DNA of 64,000 nt from Persicimonas caeni (GTDB taxonomy: Bacteria; Myxococcota_A; Bradymonadia; Bradymonadales; Bradymonadaceae), in assembly GCF_006517175.1 (NCBI RefSeq), contig NZ_CP041186.1, forward strand, positions 1,763,001 to 1,827,000, read 5' to 3'. Positions 41,568-51,404 of the stretch are shown piece after piece. Each line of letters opens with the position of its first letter. The stretch's first letter is position 1. Both the position numbers and the translations under genes were made by a program. The notes beneath the pieces are model-generated. The model worked only from the letters and a program-made list of their open reading frames with translations, searched no databases and was not told where the DNA came from.

Positions 41568-44366
41568 ATGTCTGTGGAACACATCCCAACGCTTACCACC
41601 CCGGCCTCGGCGCTGACGCCACCGCAAGTATGGCGAGCGTCCGCCGACATACTGCGGGGTTGGGTGGTGCGCGGCCTGTTCGCCGCGCAAGTCCGCGATC
41701 GGCTCGACCGGTTGGAGCGCCAACACCGCGAGAGCGGCACGGTGCTGCTTGTGCTCGACCCGACGACGACATCTCTCGACGGCCTACCGCTGTCGAGGGT
41801 GATGGAGGCATATTTGGGCGAAGTCGGCCGCCATACGCCTCCTTGCGAGGAGACTCTGCGCTTGGCGCAGATGCTCTTCGGCGAGCGGGGCAACGACGGC
41901 CTGACCGCGAACCGACGCAACCAGTTCTTGGCGCGCCTCTGGACGTTGTTGGCGCGCCGGGTGCCGGCCACGCTTGTGGTGTTGCACGCCGACCGACTCG
42001 GCGAGCCGGCTGCGGGCCAGCTGGCCAATTTCGTCAGGCGCGTCTTCTCGGATCCCATCGCCAGCCTCGCCCCCCAAGTCAACGGCGGCTACCGTGTCGC
42101 GGGCACCGTGGTCTTTGTCGGTGAACCTCGCGGGCTCGGCCTGCCACTCGAGCAGCTTGGCTTCGAGACGGTCGACGCACAGGCTCAGGCCCCCTCGCAG
42201 CTCCGCGCCTACTTGAGGCAACCCGAAGTGCTCGAGCGCTTGGTGCAGTCGACCGCAGGCAGTGTCTCGCGGCTCCGTACGCTGCTCGACGAGCTGCCCG
42301 ACAAGGTCGAAGACTTGCTCATGCACCGCTTCGAGCGCCTCGATGCGTCCCTACGCGACATCCTCGAGGTGCTCGCGCTGGCCTGCAGGCCCGTGCTTTC
42401 GACCCACTTCGACGATGCTGCGGCGCGCCGGCTCGTCGACGAGGGTTTCGTGCGCCGCCAGGTCGACGGCGCGCGCGTCCGGCTCTTTATCGACGAGCCC
42501 GACTTCCGCAGTCGGCTCGACCGACAGCTCGAAGAGCAGCGCCGGGCGGTGATTCACCGCCGACTCGGTGCGATGTGCCGCAAGGAGGGCGACGTGGGCA
42601 CGGCCCTCTATCACGCCCTCCATACCGACGATGCCACGCAGGTGGTCGACGAGGCGCTGGACGTTGTAGGTGAGCTTGTCGCACGCGGCGACGTCGAGGA
42701 GGCGCGGCCGCTGTTGGATGCGGCCCAACGGGCGGCCGGCGGCGACCGAGCCGTGCGCGCCACGCGACTTATGGTCGAACTCGAGCGAGCCGCGGGCAAC
42801 CCGTCGCACGCGCTCGCTCGGCTCGACGAGGTGATGGGGCGCGGCGATGAAGGCGCGTCGGCCGACCTGGAGTTGCTCCGCGGTGAGTTGCTCTTGGCCA
42901 CGGGCGACCATGGGGCAGCAACGCAGGCCTACGCCGTGGCTGCCGAGCAGATACCGCACGCTCGAATCGGCTTGGCCGAGGCGCTCTACTTGGCCGGAAA
43001 GCAGGCCGATGCCTCGGCGCTGGCCTACGAACTGCTGGCGGAACTCGACCGCGAGGAGAACGATCGTCACGAGGACATCGTTCGGGTGCGTAATCTGTGC
43101 GGCAAGTTGGCGATTTTCGATGAGGACTACGCGACAGCGCGTCTGCACTTCGAACGCGCGGTCGAGCTCGCCCGTCGCCATGGCCTGCGGGCCGCTGAGT
43201 GCCGTGCGCAGGCGAACCTGGGCATCGTCGCCATGCAGACAGGAGCGAGCGAGGAAGCGCGGGACTGGTTGGCCAAAGCGGTCGAAAGCTCCCAGGGAAA
43301 CCCGCAGGTCGACCGGGCCGGGTTATTGCTCAACCTGGGCATGCTCGAGCAGCGTCAGGGGCGCTTCGATGCCTCCATCGAGCGGTATGTCGAGGCGATC
43401 GAATGGGCCGACCAGGCTGCTGCGGCGGCCGTGTATTATACGGCGGCCTACAACCTGGCCTCGCTCTACCAAGATATCGGAGCCTTCGATCGAGCGTTGA
43501 CCTCGCTGGAGCATATCGACGGCGAGCCGCAGGGGACACCTCCGCTGCGCATCGCTGCGTGGGTGGCGACGGCGCGCGCAGGCATCTACTTCGAGATGGG
43601 CGATTACCGCCGTGCCGTACGCGCCATCGAGCGAGCGCGCGACCGGTTCGAGGATGTCGACCATCTGGCGCTTCACGGCGTCAAAGAGCGACTGCAGGCG
43701 GCGATCGCGCATGCCGAGCTCGGCCAAAATGAGGCCGCGCGCGCCATCGTTGAGGGGCTCGATCAGCCTGTCGAGGCGCGAAACGCGGGGCTGCACAAGC
43801 TGGCTCGGGCACTGTCGGGCCAAGATGACGGAGAGCACGCCGAGGCCCTGGAGCTCGCCGCCGCCGCGCTGCACGACTTCGACCGCGCCGGCTATCATCA
43901 CGGGTACTGTCGTGCGGCGGCCATGCTGGTAAGATTGCACGAGGCCGGCGGACGTCTGGACGACGCCTACGAGGTGCTCGACGAGGTCACCGGTCGCATT
44001 CACGGCCGCGCCGACACGGTGCCCGACACCTTTCGCGACGATTATTTCGACCAGCCGATCCATCGTCGGCTGCTCGGTTGGACGCGTACACTTCGCTCGC
44101 ACGACGCGGCGCCGTCTGCCGCCAATGCCGGCGAGCTGCCGTCATCGCGCGTGCTCGCCATCGCCCACGAGATTCTGGATGGCAAGACGTCGCTGAGAGA
44201 GCAGCAAAGGCGGCTCGAACACGAGTGCATCCGTGCGGCGCTCGAGCGCACCGAGGGCAATATCACCCGCGCCGCCGAGCTGTTACAGCTGAATCGGTCG
44301 AGGTTGAGCCAGATCATCAACGCCGACGAGGACCTCTCGGCGCTCAAACAGCGTCTGAAGGGATAG
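41568..44366 (+). CDS. Large TPR regulator with Fis-type C-terminal DNA-binding domain
   Basis: 932 residues from the ATG at 41568 (AGGAG seven bases upstream). The N-terminal third (about 1-290) resembles a STAND-type ATPase: TVLLVLDPTT and TLVVLHADRL look like Walker-B-like strands, but no P-loop GxxxxGK[ST] is visible. The middle (about 320-830) is a run of TPR-type helix pairs (ALYLAGKQADASALAYELL, ARLHFERAVELARRHG). The C-terminus has a Fis-type helix-turn-helix (ECIRAALERTEGNITRAAELLQLNRSRL), as in sigma-54 enhancer-binding proteins, but without a GAFTGA-containing AAA+ domain. I read it as a degenerate STAND/TPR transcription factor. Target genes unknown. Confidence 0.8.
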   Translation: MSVEHIPTLTTPASALTPPQVWRASADILRGWVVRGLFAAQVRDRLDRLERQHRESGTVLLVLDPTTTSLDGLPLSRVMEAYLGEVGRHTPPCEETLRLAQMLFGERGNDGLTANRRNQFLARLWTLLARRVPATLVVLHADRLGEPAAGQLANFVRRVFSDPIASLAPQVNGGYRVAGTVVFVGEPRGLGLPLEQLGFETVDAQAQAPSQLRAYLRQPEVLERLVQSTAGSVSRLRTLLDELPDKVEDLLMHRFERLDASLRDILEVLALACRPVLSTHFDDAAARRLVDEGFVRRQVDGARVRLFIDEPDFRSRLDRQLEEQRRAVIHRRLGAMCRKEGDVGTALYHALHTDDATQVVDEALDVVGELVARGDVEEARPLLDAAQRAAGGDRAVRATRLMVELERAAGNPSHALARLDEVMGRGDEGASADLELLRGELLLATGDHGAATQAYAVAAEQIPHARIGLAEALYLAGKQADASALAYELLAELDREENDRHEDIVRVRNLCGKLAIFDEDYATARLHFERAVELARRHGLRAAECRAQANLGIVAMQTGASEEARDWLAKAVESSQGNPQVDRAGLLLNLGMLEQRQGRFDASIERYVEAIEWADQAAAAAVYYTAAYNLASLYQDIGAFDRALTSLEHIDGEPQGTPPLRIAAWVATARAGIYFEMGDYRRAVRAIERARDRFEDVDHLALHGVKERLQAAIAHAELGQNEAARAIVEGLDQPVEARNAGLHKLARALSGQDDGEHAEALELAAAALHDFDRAGYHHGYCRAAAMLVRLHEAGGRLDDAYEVLDEVTGRIHGRADTVPDTFRDDYFDQPIHRRLLGWTRTLRSHDAAPSAANAGELPSSRVLAIAHEILDGKTSLREQQRRLEHECIRAALERTEGNITRAAELLQLNRSRLSQIINADEDLSALKQRLKG

Positions 44367-44412
44367 ACTCTTCGCCGGCGGACAGTCGGCAGTAACGAAC
44401 GGATAGAGCGAC

Positions 44413-44841
44413 ATGAAGAACACGACTGCGAAGAAGAACATGATGGCGAAGTCAAGCACGATGGCCAAGACAAGCGCGATTGCAAAAATGGTGGCGCTCC
44501 TGGGGCTTTCGGTCGCGCTGTTCGGTTGCGGCAATCTGGCCGATCCGGTCGACGCCGAGCCGCCCGCCGAGGAGCTGCGCGAAGCGCCCGAAGCCGTGCG
44601 CACGGCCGAGCAGGGCCTCGACTTCGAGGCGGGTCTCGACTTCGACCACGCCGCGCCGGTGATTCGACACGTGCGTCGCTGCGACGAGTGCGAGAGCATG
44701 CGCATCTTGCACGTCAAGAGCGAGGACGACGGCGAAGACGAGGGCCAGAAGAAGAAGAGCGCGCGCGACATGCTCGACGAGATTGCCGACGGCAATCCCG
44801 TCCCCTTCCCGCTCGATGAGAAGAAGCCGCTCTTCGACTGA
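44413..44841 (+). CDS. Small lipoprotein of unknown function
   Basis: 142 residues. The N-terminus is unusually long before the hydrophobic part and repeats Lys-Ser/Thr-Met-Ala motifs (MMAKSST, MAKTSAIAK). The lipobox ends LFGC (about C39). The mature part is acidic with a DECESMRILHV segment and ends near PFPLDEKKPLF. The next ATG (about residue 22 or 26) could also serve. Starts 46 bases after the regulator, same strand. No family recognised. Confidence 0.6.
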   Translation: MKNTTAKKNMMAKSSTMAKTSAIAKMVALLGLSVALFGCGNLADPVDAEPPAEELREAPEAVRTAEQGLDFEAGLDFDHAAPVIRHVRRCDECESMRILHVKSEDDGEDEGQKKKSARDMLDEIADGNPVPFPLDEKKPLFD

Positions 44842-45011
44842 GTCCACTGCCAGGCAGGCTTCACTGTTCGTCGGGCCCCCTCCCCTGCGCACCTTCTCGC
44901 GCCCGAGCGTACGCCGCGTTGCGCCTCGTTGTAGATATCCGACTCGTGTCTACGATGCAGGTATCCCCTTCAGCTTGTTCAGGTTGGGTACACGCAACGT
45001 GAAGCCACACC

Positions 45012-45668
45012 ATGGCGCAACTGTTCGATCAAACGGCGGATACCTACCTGCGGCTGGCTCTGCTGGCCGTATTGCTGTTCTTGATCGGACTCGCCACCGT
45101 GATGAGCACCTACGGCGAGCCGCGATATATCACCGCGGTGGGCTGGGCGCCCGACCAGCCGGTGCCGTTTAGCCACGCCCACCATGTCGATGGACTGGGG
45201 ATCGACTGCCGCTATTGCCACAGCACCGTCGCACGCAGCTCCTCAGCGGGTTTTCCTGCCACGCACACCTGCATGAGCTGTCACTCGCAGGTGTGGACGC
45301 AGGCCGACGCCCTCGAGCCGGTGCGCCAGAGCTACGAACGCGGCGAGCCGCTTCGCTGGCGGCGGGTGTACGACCTGCCCGAATTCGTCTTCTTCAAGCA
45401 CAACGTCCACGTCTCCGCCGGGGTGGGCTGCGAGACCTGCCACGGGCGCGTCGACCAAATGCCGCTGACCCGCCAGGCGACCAGCCTGCAGATGGAGTGG
45501 TGTCTGGAGTGCCACCGGCAGCCCGAGAAGTTCATCCGGCCTCGAGACGAGGTCTACACCATGGGATGGCAGCCGCCCAAAGACCGCGAGAAGATGGGGC
45601 GCAGACTCGTCGAGGAGTACGGAATCGACACCGAGATTCTGACCAACTGCTCTATCTGCCACCACTGA
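45012..45668 (+). CDS. actA: Alternative complex III subunit ActA (pentaheme cytochrome c)
   Basis: First gene of the act operon, 218 residues. One N-terminal membrane helix (about 13-32) and a periplasmic part with five CXXCH motifs: CRYCH (66-70), CMSCH (87-91), CETCH (140-144), CLECH (164-168) and CSICH (213-217). It carries electrons from the iron-sulfur subunit ActB towards ActE or the oxidase. ACIII replaces the bc1 complex as quinol oxidase. Seven bases separate it from actB. Confidence 0.94.
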   Translation: MAQLFDQTADTYLRLALLAVLLFLIGLATVMSTYGEPRYITAVGWAPDQPVPFSHAHHVDGLGIDCRYCHSTVARSSSAGFPATHTCMSCHSQVWTQADALEPVRQSYERGEPLRWRRVYDLPEFVFFKHNVHVSAGVGCETCHGRVDQMPLTRQATSLQMEWCLECHRQPEKFIRPRDEVYTMGWQPPKDREKMGRRLVEEYGIDTEILTNCSICHH

Positions 45669-45675
45669 CACGCCT

Positions 45676-48657
45676 ATGGCCGACGAGAAGCACAGCCTCG
45701 AAGCGATGCGCCAGCGGCTCGAAGAGCGCGCCGAGGACGACCGTCTGTGGCAGACCCTCGCCGAGCTCGACACGCCCGAAAAGCTGCAGCAGTGGGCCAA
45801 AGACGAGTTTCCCGAAGGCGCTTTCGAATGGCCCGAGGGCGCCAGCCGCCGCCAGTTTTTGCAATTGATGGGCGCCTCGCTGGTCATGGCCGGCGCCGCC
45901 GGGTGCGCCCGCGAGCCCGAAGGCGACGTCGTCCCCTACGTCAAGCAGCCCGAGCAAGTCGTCCCCGGCGAGCCGCTCTGCTTCGCCTCGGCGTTTCTGC
46001 TCGATGGCTTCGCCAACGGCGTGCTCGTCGAGAGCCACGCCGGCCGCCCCACCAAGGTCGAGGGCAATGCGCTCCATCCGACCAGTCTGGGCTCGGCCGA
46101 CGCCTTCGCGCAGGCGTCCACTTGGAGCCTGTACGACCCGGAGCGCTCGCAGGCCGTCCTCGAGCACACCGAGGACGCCCCGCTCGAGCGCACCTGGACC
46201 AACTTTACCAGTCAGCTTCGCGCCCACCTCGGCGCCAAGGCCACCACGAAGGGCCAAGGCGTGCGCGTCCTGACCGAGACGGTCACCTCGCCGACGCTCG
46301 CCGGGCAGCTCGACGCGTTTCTCGAGGAGTACCCCGAGGCGAGTTGGCACCACTGGTCGCCGATCAACCGCGACAACATGCGCGAGGGGACCGAGCGCGC
46401 CTTCGGCCGCGTACTCCACCCGCGCTACCACTTCGACAAGGCCGACCTCATCTTGGCGGTCGACTCCGACTTTCTGCACCGCGGCCCAGGCCGACTGCGC
46501 TACGCCCACGACTGGGCCGAGCGACGCAAGGCCACAAAGCCCGACCCGAAGATGAACCGCATGTACGCCGTCGAGGCGACCTTCACGGTCACCGGCTCGA
46601 TGGCCGACAACCGGCTGCGCATGGACCCGCGGCGCATCGAAGGCTTTTTGCGCGCCGTTGCCCGCCGACTCGGCGTGCCCACGGCAGACGACGGCTTCGA
46701 GCCGACGCCGCGCGAGCAGCGCTGGGTCGAGCAAGTCGCCCGAGACTTGCGCGCCAACCGCGGCGCCTCGGTGGTCGTCCCCGGCCTGCAACAACCGCCG
46801 GCGGTCCACGCCCTCGCCCACGCCATCAACGCCGCGCTCGACAACGTCGGCACCACGGTCACCTACTCCGTGCCGGTCGCCGCCCAACCCGAGGCCCAAC
46901 TCGACTCACTTCGCCAGCTGGCCCGCGACATCGACGCCGGCGAGGTCGACACGTTGGTCATCCTCGGCGGAAACCCCGTCTACAACGCGCCGGCCGACCT
47001 CGCGCTCGGCGAACTCCTCCAAAAGATCGACTTCAGCGTCCACCTGAGCACCTACTTCGACGAGACCTCCGAGCAGTGCCGCTGGCACGTGCCGCGGGCC
47101 CATACGCTCGAGGCTTGGACCGACGCGCGGGCCAACGACGGCACCATCACTATCCTGCAGCCGCTCATCGAGCCGCTCTACAAGGGGAAATCGACCCACG
47201 AGATGCTCGACGCGATGCTCGGCAACACCCGCCGCGGCCACGTCATCTTGATGGAGCGCTGGCGCGAGCGTTTCGGCGAAGACCGATTCCCCCGACTGTG
47301 GCGTCGCTCCCTGCACGACGGAATGGTGCCAGACACCGTGTTCGGCCCCGAGAGCGTGACGGTACGGGGCGGTTTCGACGTGGTGAGCCGACGGACCACG
47401 GACGACGGACTGACCGTGATCTTTGCGCCCGACCCGAGCGTGTGGGACGGCCGATTCGCCAATATCGGGATGCTCCAGGAGCTCCCCAAGCCGTTGAGCT
47501 CCCTGACGTGGGACAACGCGGCGCTCATCTCGCCGAAGACCTCCGCCCGCCTGGGCCTCGAGAACGAGGACGTGGTCGAGCTCACCTACCGCGAGCGCAC
47601 CGTCGAGGCGCCCGTGTGGGTGATGCCGGGCCACGCCGACGGGTGCGTCACCGTCCGGCTCGGTTACGGAAAGAAGGCCGGCGGCTCACTCGAAAAGGGC
47701 CGCGGCTTCAACGCCTATGCACTTCGCACCTCCGAGGCGCTCTGGTTCGACGGCGGGCTCGAGCTCCGAAAGACCGAGCGCACCTACCCGCTCGCCGCGA
47801 CACAGGGCCACCACCGCATGTACGGCCGCCCCATCGTCCGACACGCCACGCTCGACGAGTTTCGCGAGGAGCGCGCGCCCGCCCAGAACGAGGATGAGGA
47901 GCACTCGCTCTACCCCGAGTACGAGTACGACAGCTACGCCTGGGGCATGAGCATCGACCAGACCTTGTGCATCGGCTGCGGGGCGTGCGTGGCGGCGTGT
48001 CAGGCCGAAAACAATATCCCCATCGTGGGCAAAGAGCAGGTGCGCATGGCCCGCGAGATGCACTGGATTCGCGTCGACACCTACTACGAAGGCTCGGCCG
48101 ACGAGCCCAACGCCTACCACCAGCCGGTGCCCTGCATGCACTGCGAAAAGGCGCCGTGCGAGCTCGTCTGCCCGGTCGAGGCCACCAGCCACAGCGCCGA
48201 AGGCCTCAACGAGATGACCTACAACCGGTGCATCGGCACGCGCTACTGCTCCAATAACTGCCCCTACAAGGTGCGCCGGTTCAACTTCCTCGACTACACC
48301 CACGAGGAAAAAGAGAAGATGGAGGCGGTGCTCGACCTCAAATACAACCCCGACGTCACCGTCCGGAGCCGCGGGGTCATGGAGAAGTGCACCTACTGCG
48401 TCCAGCGCATCAACGCCGCGCGCGTCGAAGCCAAGACCCAAGACCGACGCATCCGAGACGGCGAGATCGAAACCGCCTGCCAGGAAGCTTGCCCCACTCA
48501 GGCCATCGTCTTCGGCGACACCAACGACCCGAACACCCGAGTCGCCAAGCTCAAGGCACAGCCCCACGACTACGCGCTGCTCGACGAACTGAATACCCGA
48601 CCGCGCACCACCTACTTGACCGCCATCACCAACCCGAATCCGAAGCTGCGACCATGA
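45676..48657 (+). CDS. actB: Alternative complex III subunit ActB (molybdopterin-like plus iron-sulfur)
   Basis: 993-residue fusion of a molybdopterin-oxidoreductase-like domain (about 85-720), which in ACIII carries no cofactor, and a four-cluster ferredoxin-like domain (about 760-950). The first Fe-S motif reads CIGCGACVAAC; further Cys clusters follow (CMHCEKAPC, CTYCVQR). A Tat-like SRRQFLQLMG segment near residue 57, with a hydrophobic stretch and a cysteine, suggests export and lipid anchoring. A 13-base GGTGCCAGACACC palindrome lies in the gene at 47325. ATGA overlap with actC. Confidence 0.94.
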   Translation: MADEKHSLEAMRQRLEERAEDDRLWQTLAELDTPEKLQQWAKDEFPEGAFEWPEGASRRQFLQLMGASLVMAGAAGCAREPEGDVVPYVKQPEQVVPGEPLCFASAFLLDGFANGVLVESHAGRPTKVEGNALHPTSLGSADAFAQASTWSLYDPERSQAVLEHTEDAPLERTWTNFTSQLRAHLGAKATTKGQGVRVLTETVTSPTLAGQLDAFLEEYPEASWHHWSPINRDNMREGTERAFGRVLHPRYHFDKADLILAVDSDFLHRGPGRLRYAHDWAERRKATKPDPKMNRMYAVEATFTVTGSMADNRLRMDPRRIEGFLRAVARRLGVPTADDGFEPTPREQRWVEQVARDLRANRGASVVVPGLQQPPAVHALAHAINAALDNVGTTVTYSVPVAAQPEAQLDSLRQLARDIDAGEVDTLVILGGNPVYNAPADLALGELLQKIDFSVHLSTYFDETSEQCRWHVPRAHTLEAWTDARANDGTITILQPLIEPLYKGKSTHEMLDAMLGNTRRGHVILMERWRERFGEDRFPRLWRRSLHDGMVPDTVFGPESVTVRGGFDVVSRRTTDDGLTVIFAPDPSVWDGRFANIGMLQELPKPLSSLTWDNAALISPKTSARLGLENEDVVELTYRERTVEAPVWVMPGHADGCVTVRLGYGKKAGGSLEKGRGFNAYALRTSEALWFDGGLELRKTERTYPLAATQGHHRMYGRPIVRHATLDEFREERAPAQNEDEEHSLYPEYEYDSYAWGMSIDQTLCIGCGACVAACQAENNIPIVGKEQVRMAREMHWIRVDTYYEGSADEPNAYHQPVPCMHCEKAPCELVCPVEATSHSAEGLNEMTYNRCIGTRYCSNNCPYKVRRFNFLDYTHEEKEKMEAVLDLKYNPDVTVRSRGVMEKCTYCVQRINAARVEAKTQDRRIRDGEIETACQEACPTQAIVFGDTNDPNTRVAKLKAQPHDYALLDELNTRPRTTYLTAITNPNPKLRP

Positions 48658-50090
48658 CCACCGACGTCCCACATCGCAGTGACGAGCGCCCCCACGACGC
48701 CGATCCCGTGCTGGCGCCGGGGCAGAGCTACTCGAAGGTCTCCGACGATTTCGTGCGCCTGACGCTCCGAGAGGCGGGTTGGGGCGTCATCGTGGGCTTC
48801 GGCGCGGGCTTCTTGCTCATGATGGTGCTCCTGATGGCGCTCACCTACCTGTTCGCCACGGGTATCGGCATCTACGGCAACAATATCCCGGTGGCCTGGG
48901 CCTTTCCCATCGTCGCCTTCGTGTGGTGGATCGGCATCGGCCACGCCGGCACGTTCATCTCGGCCTTTTTGCTCCTGATGCGCCAAGATTGGCGCTCGTC
49001 GATCAATCGCTTTGCCGAGGCGATGACCCTCTTCGCGGTGGCGTGCGCCGGGCTGATGCCCCTCATTCACCTGGGCCGCCCGTGGGTCTTCTACTGGCTC
49101 TTCCCCTACCCCGACACGATGGGATTGTGGCCGCAGTGGCGAAGCCCGCTGGTGTGGGACGTCTTTGCCGTGACCACCTACGCGCTCGTCTCGCTGATGT
49201 TCTGGTTTATGGGCGCCGTCCCCGACTTCGCCACGCTGCGCGACCGCGCGAAGACCACCTGGGTCAAGAAGGTCTACGGGGTGCTCGCCCTGGGCTGGCG
49301 AGGCTCGTCGAAGCACTGGAAACGCTACCAGAAAGCCTACCTGCTCGTGGGCGCTCTGGCGGTGCCGCTGGTCATCTCGGTGCACTCGATTGTGGGCCTC
49401 GACTTCGCCATCGGCGTCATGCCCGGCTGGCACGGCACGATCTTTCCGCCCTACTTCGTCGCCGGCGCGCTCTACTCGGGCTTTGCGATGGTGCTCACCC
49501 TGGCCATCCCGCTTCGCCACTTCTACGGGCTGCACGACTACGTGACGAAGCGCCACCTGGAGAATTGCGCCAAGCTGATGCTGCTGACCGGCCTCATCGT
49601 CAGCTACGGGTATATCTTCGACTACTTTTTCATCTGGTACAGCGGCAGCGAATACGAAATCCAGATGCTCCACGACCGCATGTTCGGCCCCTACGCCTGG
49701 CAGTTCTGGGTGATGACGGCCTGCAACGTCGGGATCATCCAGCTCGTCTGGTTCAAACGAGTCCGCCGCAGCATCGCCGCGCTGTTCGTCATCTCGCTCT
49801 TCGTCAACGTCGGCATGTGGCTCGAGCGCTATATCATCGTGCTCACCAGCCTCAGCCGCGATTATCTGCCGGGCCAGTGGCATATCTTCAACTCGACGGC
49901 GTGGGACTGGGCGACCTTTATCGGCACCCTGGGGCTCTTCGCCTCGCTGTGGTTCCTCTTCATTCGCTTCGTGCCCGTGAGCGTGATGTTCGAGCTGCGC
50001 GAGCTCGTCGAGAAGCAGGACAAGGGCGAGCTCGAGTATCAAGAGCGCTTGTCACGCGAGGAAACACGCGAGGAGGCACGCGGTGACTGA
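48654..50090 (+). CDS. actC: Alternative complex III subunit ActC (NrfD-type)
   Basis: 478-residue integral membrane quinol-interacting subunit, about ten membrane helices. NrfD/PsrC features: GIGHAGTFISAFLL, AGLMPLIHLGRPW and VSVHSIVGLDFA. The start is the ATG overlapping the actB stop; upstream extension in the same frame is spurious. The last 20 residues (Glu/Arg-rich) lie in the cytoplasm. Overlaps actD by eight bases. Confidence 0.94.
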   Translation: MTTDVPHRSDERPHDADPVLAPGQSYSKVSDDFVRLTLREAGWGVIVGFGAGFLLMMVLLMALTYLFATGIGIYGNNIPVAWAFPIVAFVWWIGIGHAGTFISAFLLLMRQDWRSSINRFAEAMTLFAVACAGLMPLIHLGRPWVFYWLFPYPDTMGLWPQWRSPLVWDVFAVTTYALVSLMFWFMGAVPDFATLRDRAKTTWVKKVYGVLALGWRGSSKHWKRYQKAYLLVGALAVPLVISVHSIVGLDFAIGVMPGWHGTIFPPYFVAGALYSGFAMVLTLAIPLRHFYGLHDYVTKRHLENCAKLMLLTGLIVSYGYIFDYFFIWYSGSEYEIQMLHDRMFGPYAWQFWVMTACNVGIIQLVWFKRVRRSIAALFVISLFVNVGMWLERYIIVLTSLSRDYLPGQWHIFNSTAWDWATFIGTLGLFASLWFLFIRFVPVSVMFELRELVEKQDKGELEYQERLSREETREEARGD

Positions 50091-50622
50091 CTCGGCGACA
50101 CTCTACGGCCTGATGGTCGAGTTCGACTCGCCCGAAGCCCTCAAAGACGCCGCCCGGCGTGTGCGCGACGAGGGCTTCGAGGAGGTCGAGGCGTTCACGC
50201 CCATGCCCGTCGAGGGCCTGGACGACATCCTGGGCCACGACGACAAGTGGATCGCCGCGCTCGTCCTCGCCGGAGCGCTCTTCGGCGCCACGCTCGCCTT
50301 CGGCATGCAAACCTACTCGTGGGTGTGGGACTACCCCATCAATATCGGCGGGAGGCCGATGTTTAGCTGGCCGTCGTTTATCCCGATCACCTTCGAGCTC
50401 GGCGTGCTCTTCGCCGCCCTCGCCGGCTTCCTGGGCATGCTGCTGCTCAACCGGCTGCCCAAGCTGCACCACCCGACCTTCGAGGTCCCCGGCTTCGACC
50501 GCGTCACCTCCGACCGCTTCTTTTTGATGGTGAGCGCCGACGACGGGCGCTTCGATCGCCACCGCACAGCCGATTTTCTGGACTCGCTCGGCGGCCTCGC
50601 CGTCTCGGAGGTGCCGTCATGA
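50083..50622 (+). CDS. actD: Alternative complex III subunit ActD (DUF3341)
   Basis: 179 residues with a GTG start and GAGGAGG upstream. DUF3341 layout: a small soluble N-terminal domain (YGLMVEFDSPEALKDAARRVR), two membrane helices (about 65-85 and 102-122) and a soluble C-terminus. Structural subunit of ACIII. ATGA overlap with actE. Confidence 0.92.
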   Translation: MTDSATLYGLMVEFDSPEALKDAARRVRDEGFEEVEAFTPMPVEGLDDILGHDDKWIAALVLAGALFGATLAFGMQTYSWVWDYPINIGGRPMFSWPSFIPITFELGVLFAALAGFLGMLLLNRLPKLHHPTFEVPGFDRVTSDRFFLMVSADDGRFDRHRTADFLDSLGGLAVSEVPS

Positions 50623-51404
50623 GTCATAAGACCGAATCCAAGAACGAAGACAAGGACGAAAGCAGCGTGAAGAGACTGCTCCGATGGGCGTTTCGCTTTG
50701 CCGTGGTCGGCTTTGTGGCGGGCGCGCCGCTGGGGGTCATCGTCGCCGTGTCGTCGATCCCGGGCTGCCCACGGATGCGCGAGCAAGCCAGGCTCAAGCC
50801 CTACGAGCAGAGCGACTTCTTCGACGACCACAGCTCCCTTCGCCACCCGCCGCAGGGCACCGTCGCACGCGGGTCGCAGGTGCTCGACCCGGAGTTTTAT
50901 TACGGCCGAAAAACACTGCCCGACCTGCGCCCCCAGTCGGCTCCGGCGGGGACGGCGGCCGAAGAGAGCCCGACCGCGCAGACGCCCGAGGCGCCGGCGG
51001 CCCAGCGAGGGCAGGCGACCCAAGACTACGTCACCGACCTGCCCATCGAGGTCACCCGCCAGACCTTCGAGACGGGGCGCGAGCAATACGGCGTCTACTG
51101 CGTGCCGTGTCACGGCGAGGCCGGCTACGGCAACGGTGTAGTCACCCGCAGCGGCTACCCCGAGCCGCCGAGCTTTCACACCGAGCGGCTGCGAGGGGTG
51201 GCGGCGGGCTACATCTTCGACGTCATCACCAACGGCTTCGGCCAGATGTATAGCTACGGCGCGAGGCTCGAGCCCGCCCAGCGTTGGGCGGTCATCGCCT
51301 ATATCCGCGCGCTCCAGTACAGCCAGAACGCCCCGGCCGAGCAGTTGGGCCCTCAAGATCTAGAGCAACTAGACCTGGAGAGACTCGAGGAGGCGAGCCC
51401 ATGA
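50619..51404 (+). CDS. actE: Alternative complex III subunit ActE (monoheme cytochrome c)
   Basis: 261 residues. A charged N-terminus, a hydrophobic segment (about 25-48) and a periplasmic cytochrome c domain with CVPCH (about 165) and a distal Met in FGQMYSYG. An Ala/Glu/Pro-rich linker lies near 108-130. It is the electron exit from ACIII towards the caa3 oxidase. ATGA overlap with actF. Confidence 0.92.
   Translation: MSHKTESKNEDKDESSVKRLLRWAFRFAVVGFVAGAPLGVIVAVSSIPGCPRMREQARLKPYEQSDFFDDHSSLRHPPQGTVARGSQVLDPEFYYGRKTLPDLRPQSAPAGTAAEESPTAQTPEAPAAQRGQATQDYVTDLPIEVTRQTFETGREQYGVYCVPCHGEAGYGNGVVTRSGYPEPPSFHTERLRGVAAGYIFDVITNGFGQMYSYGARLEPAQRWAVIAYIRALQYSQNAPAEQLGPQDLEQLDLERLEEASP

Noticed and set aside
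45676-48657. ActB as an active molybdenum enzyme
   Set aside because: The context (actA, actC-F) marks alternative complex III, in which the molybdopterin-like domain is known not to carry the cofactor.
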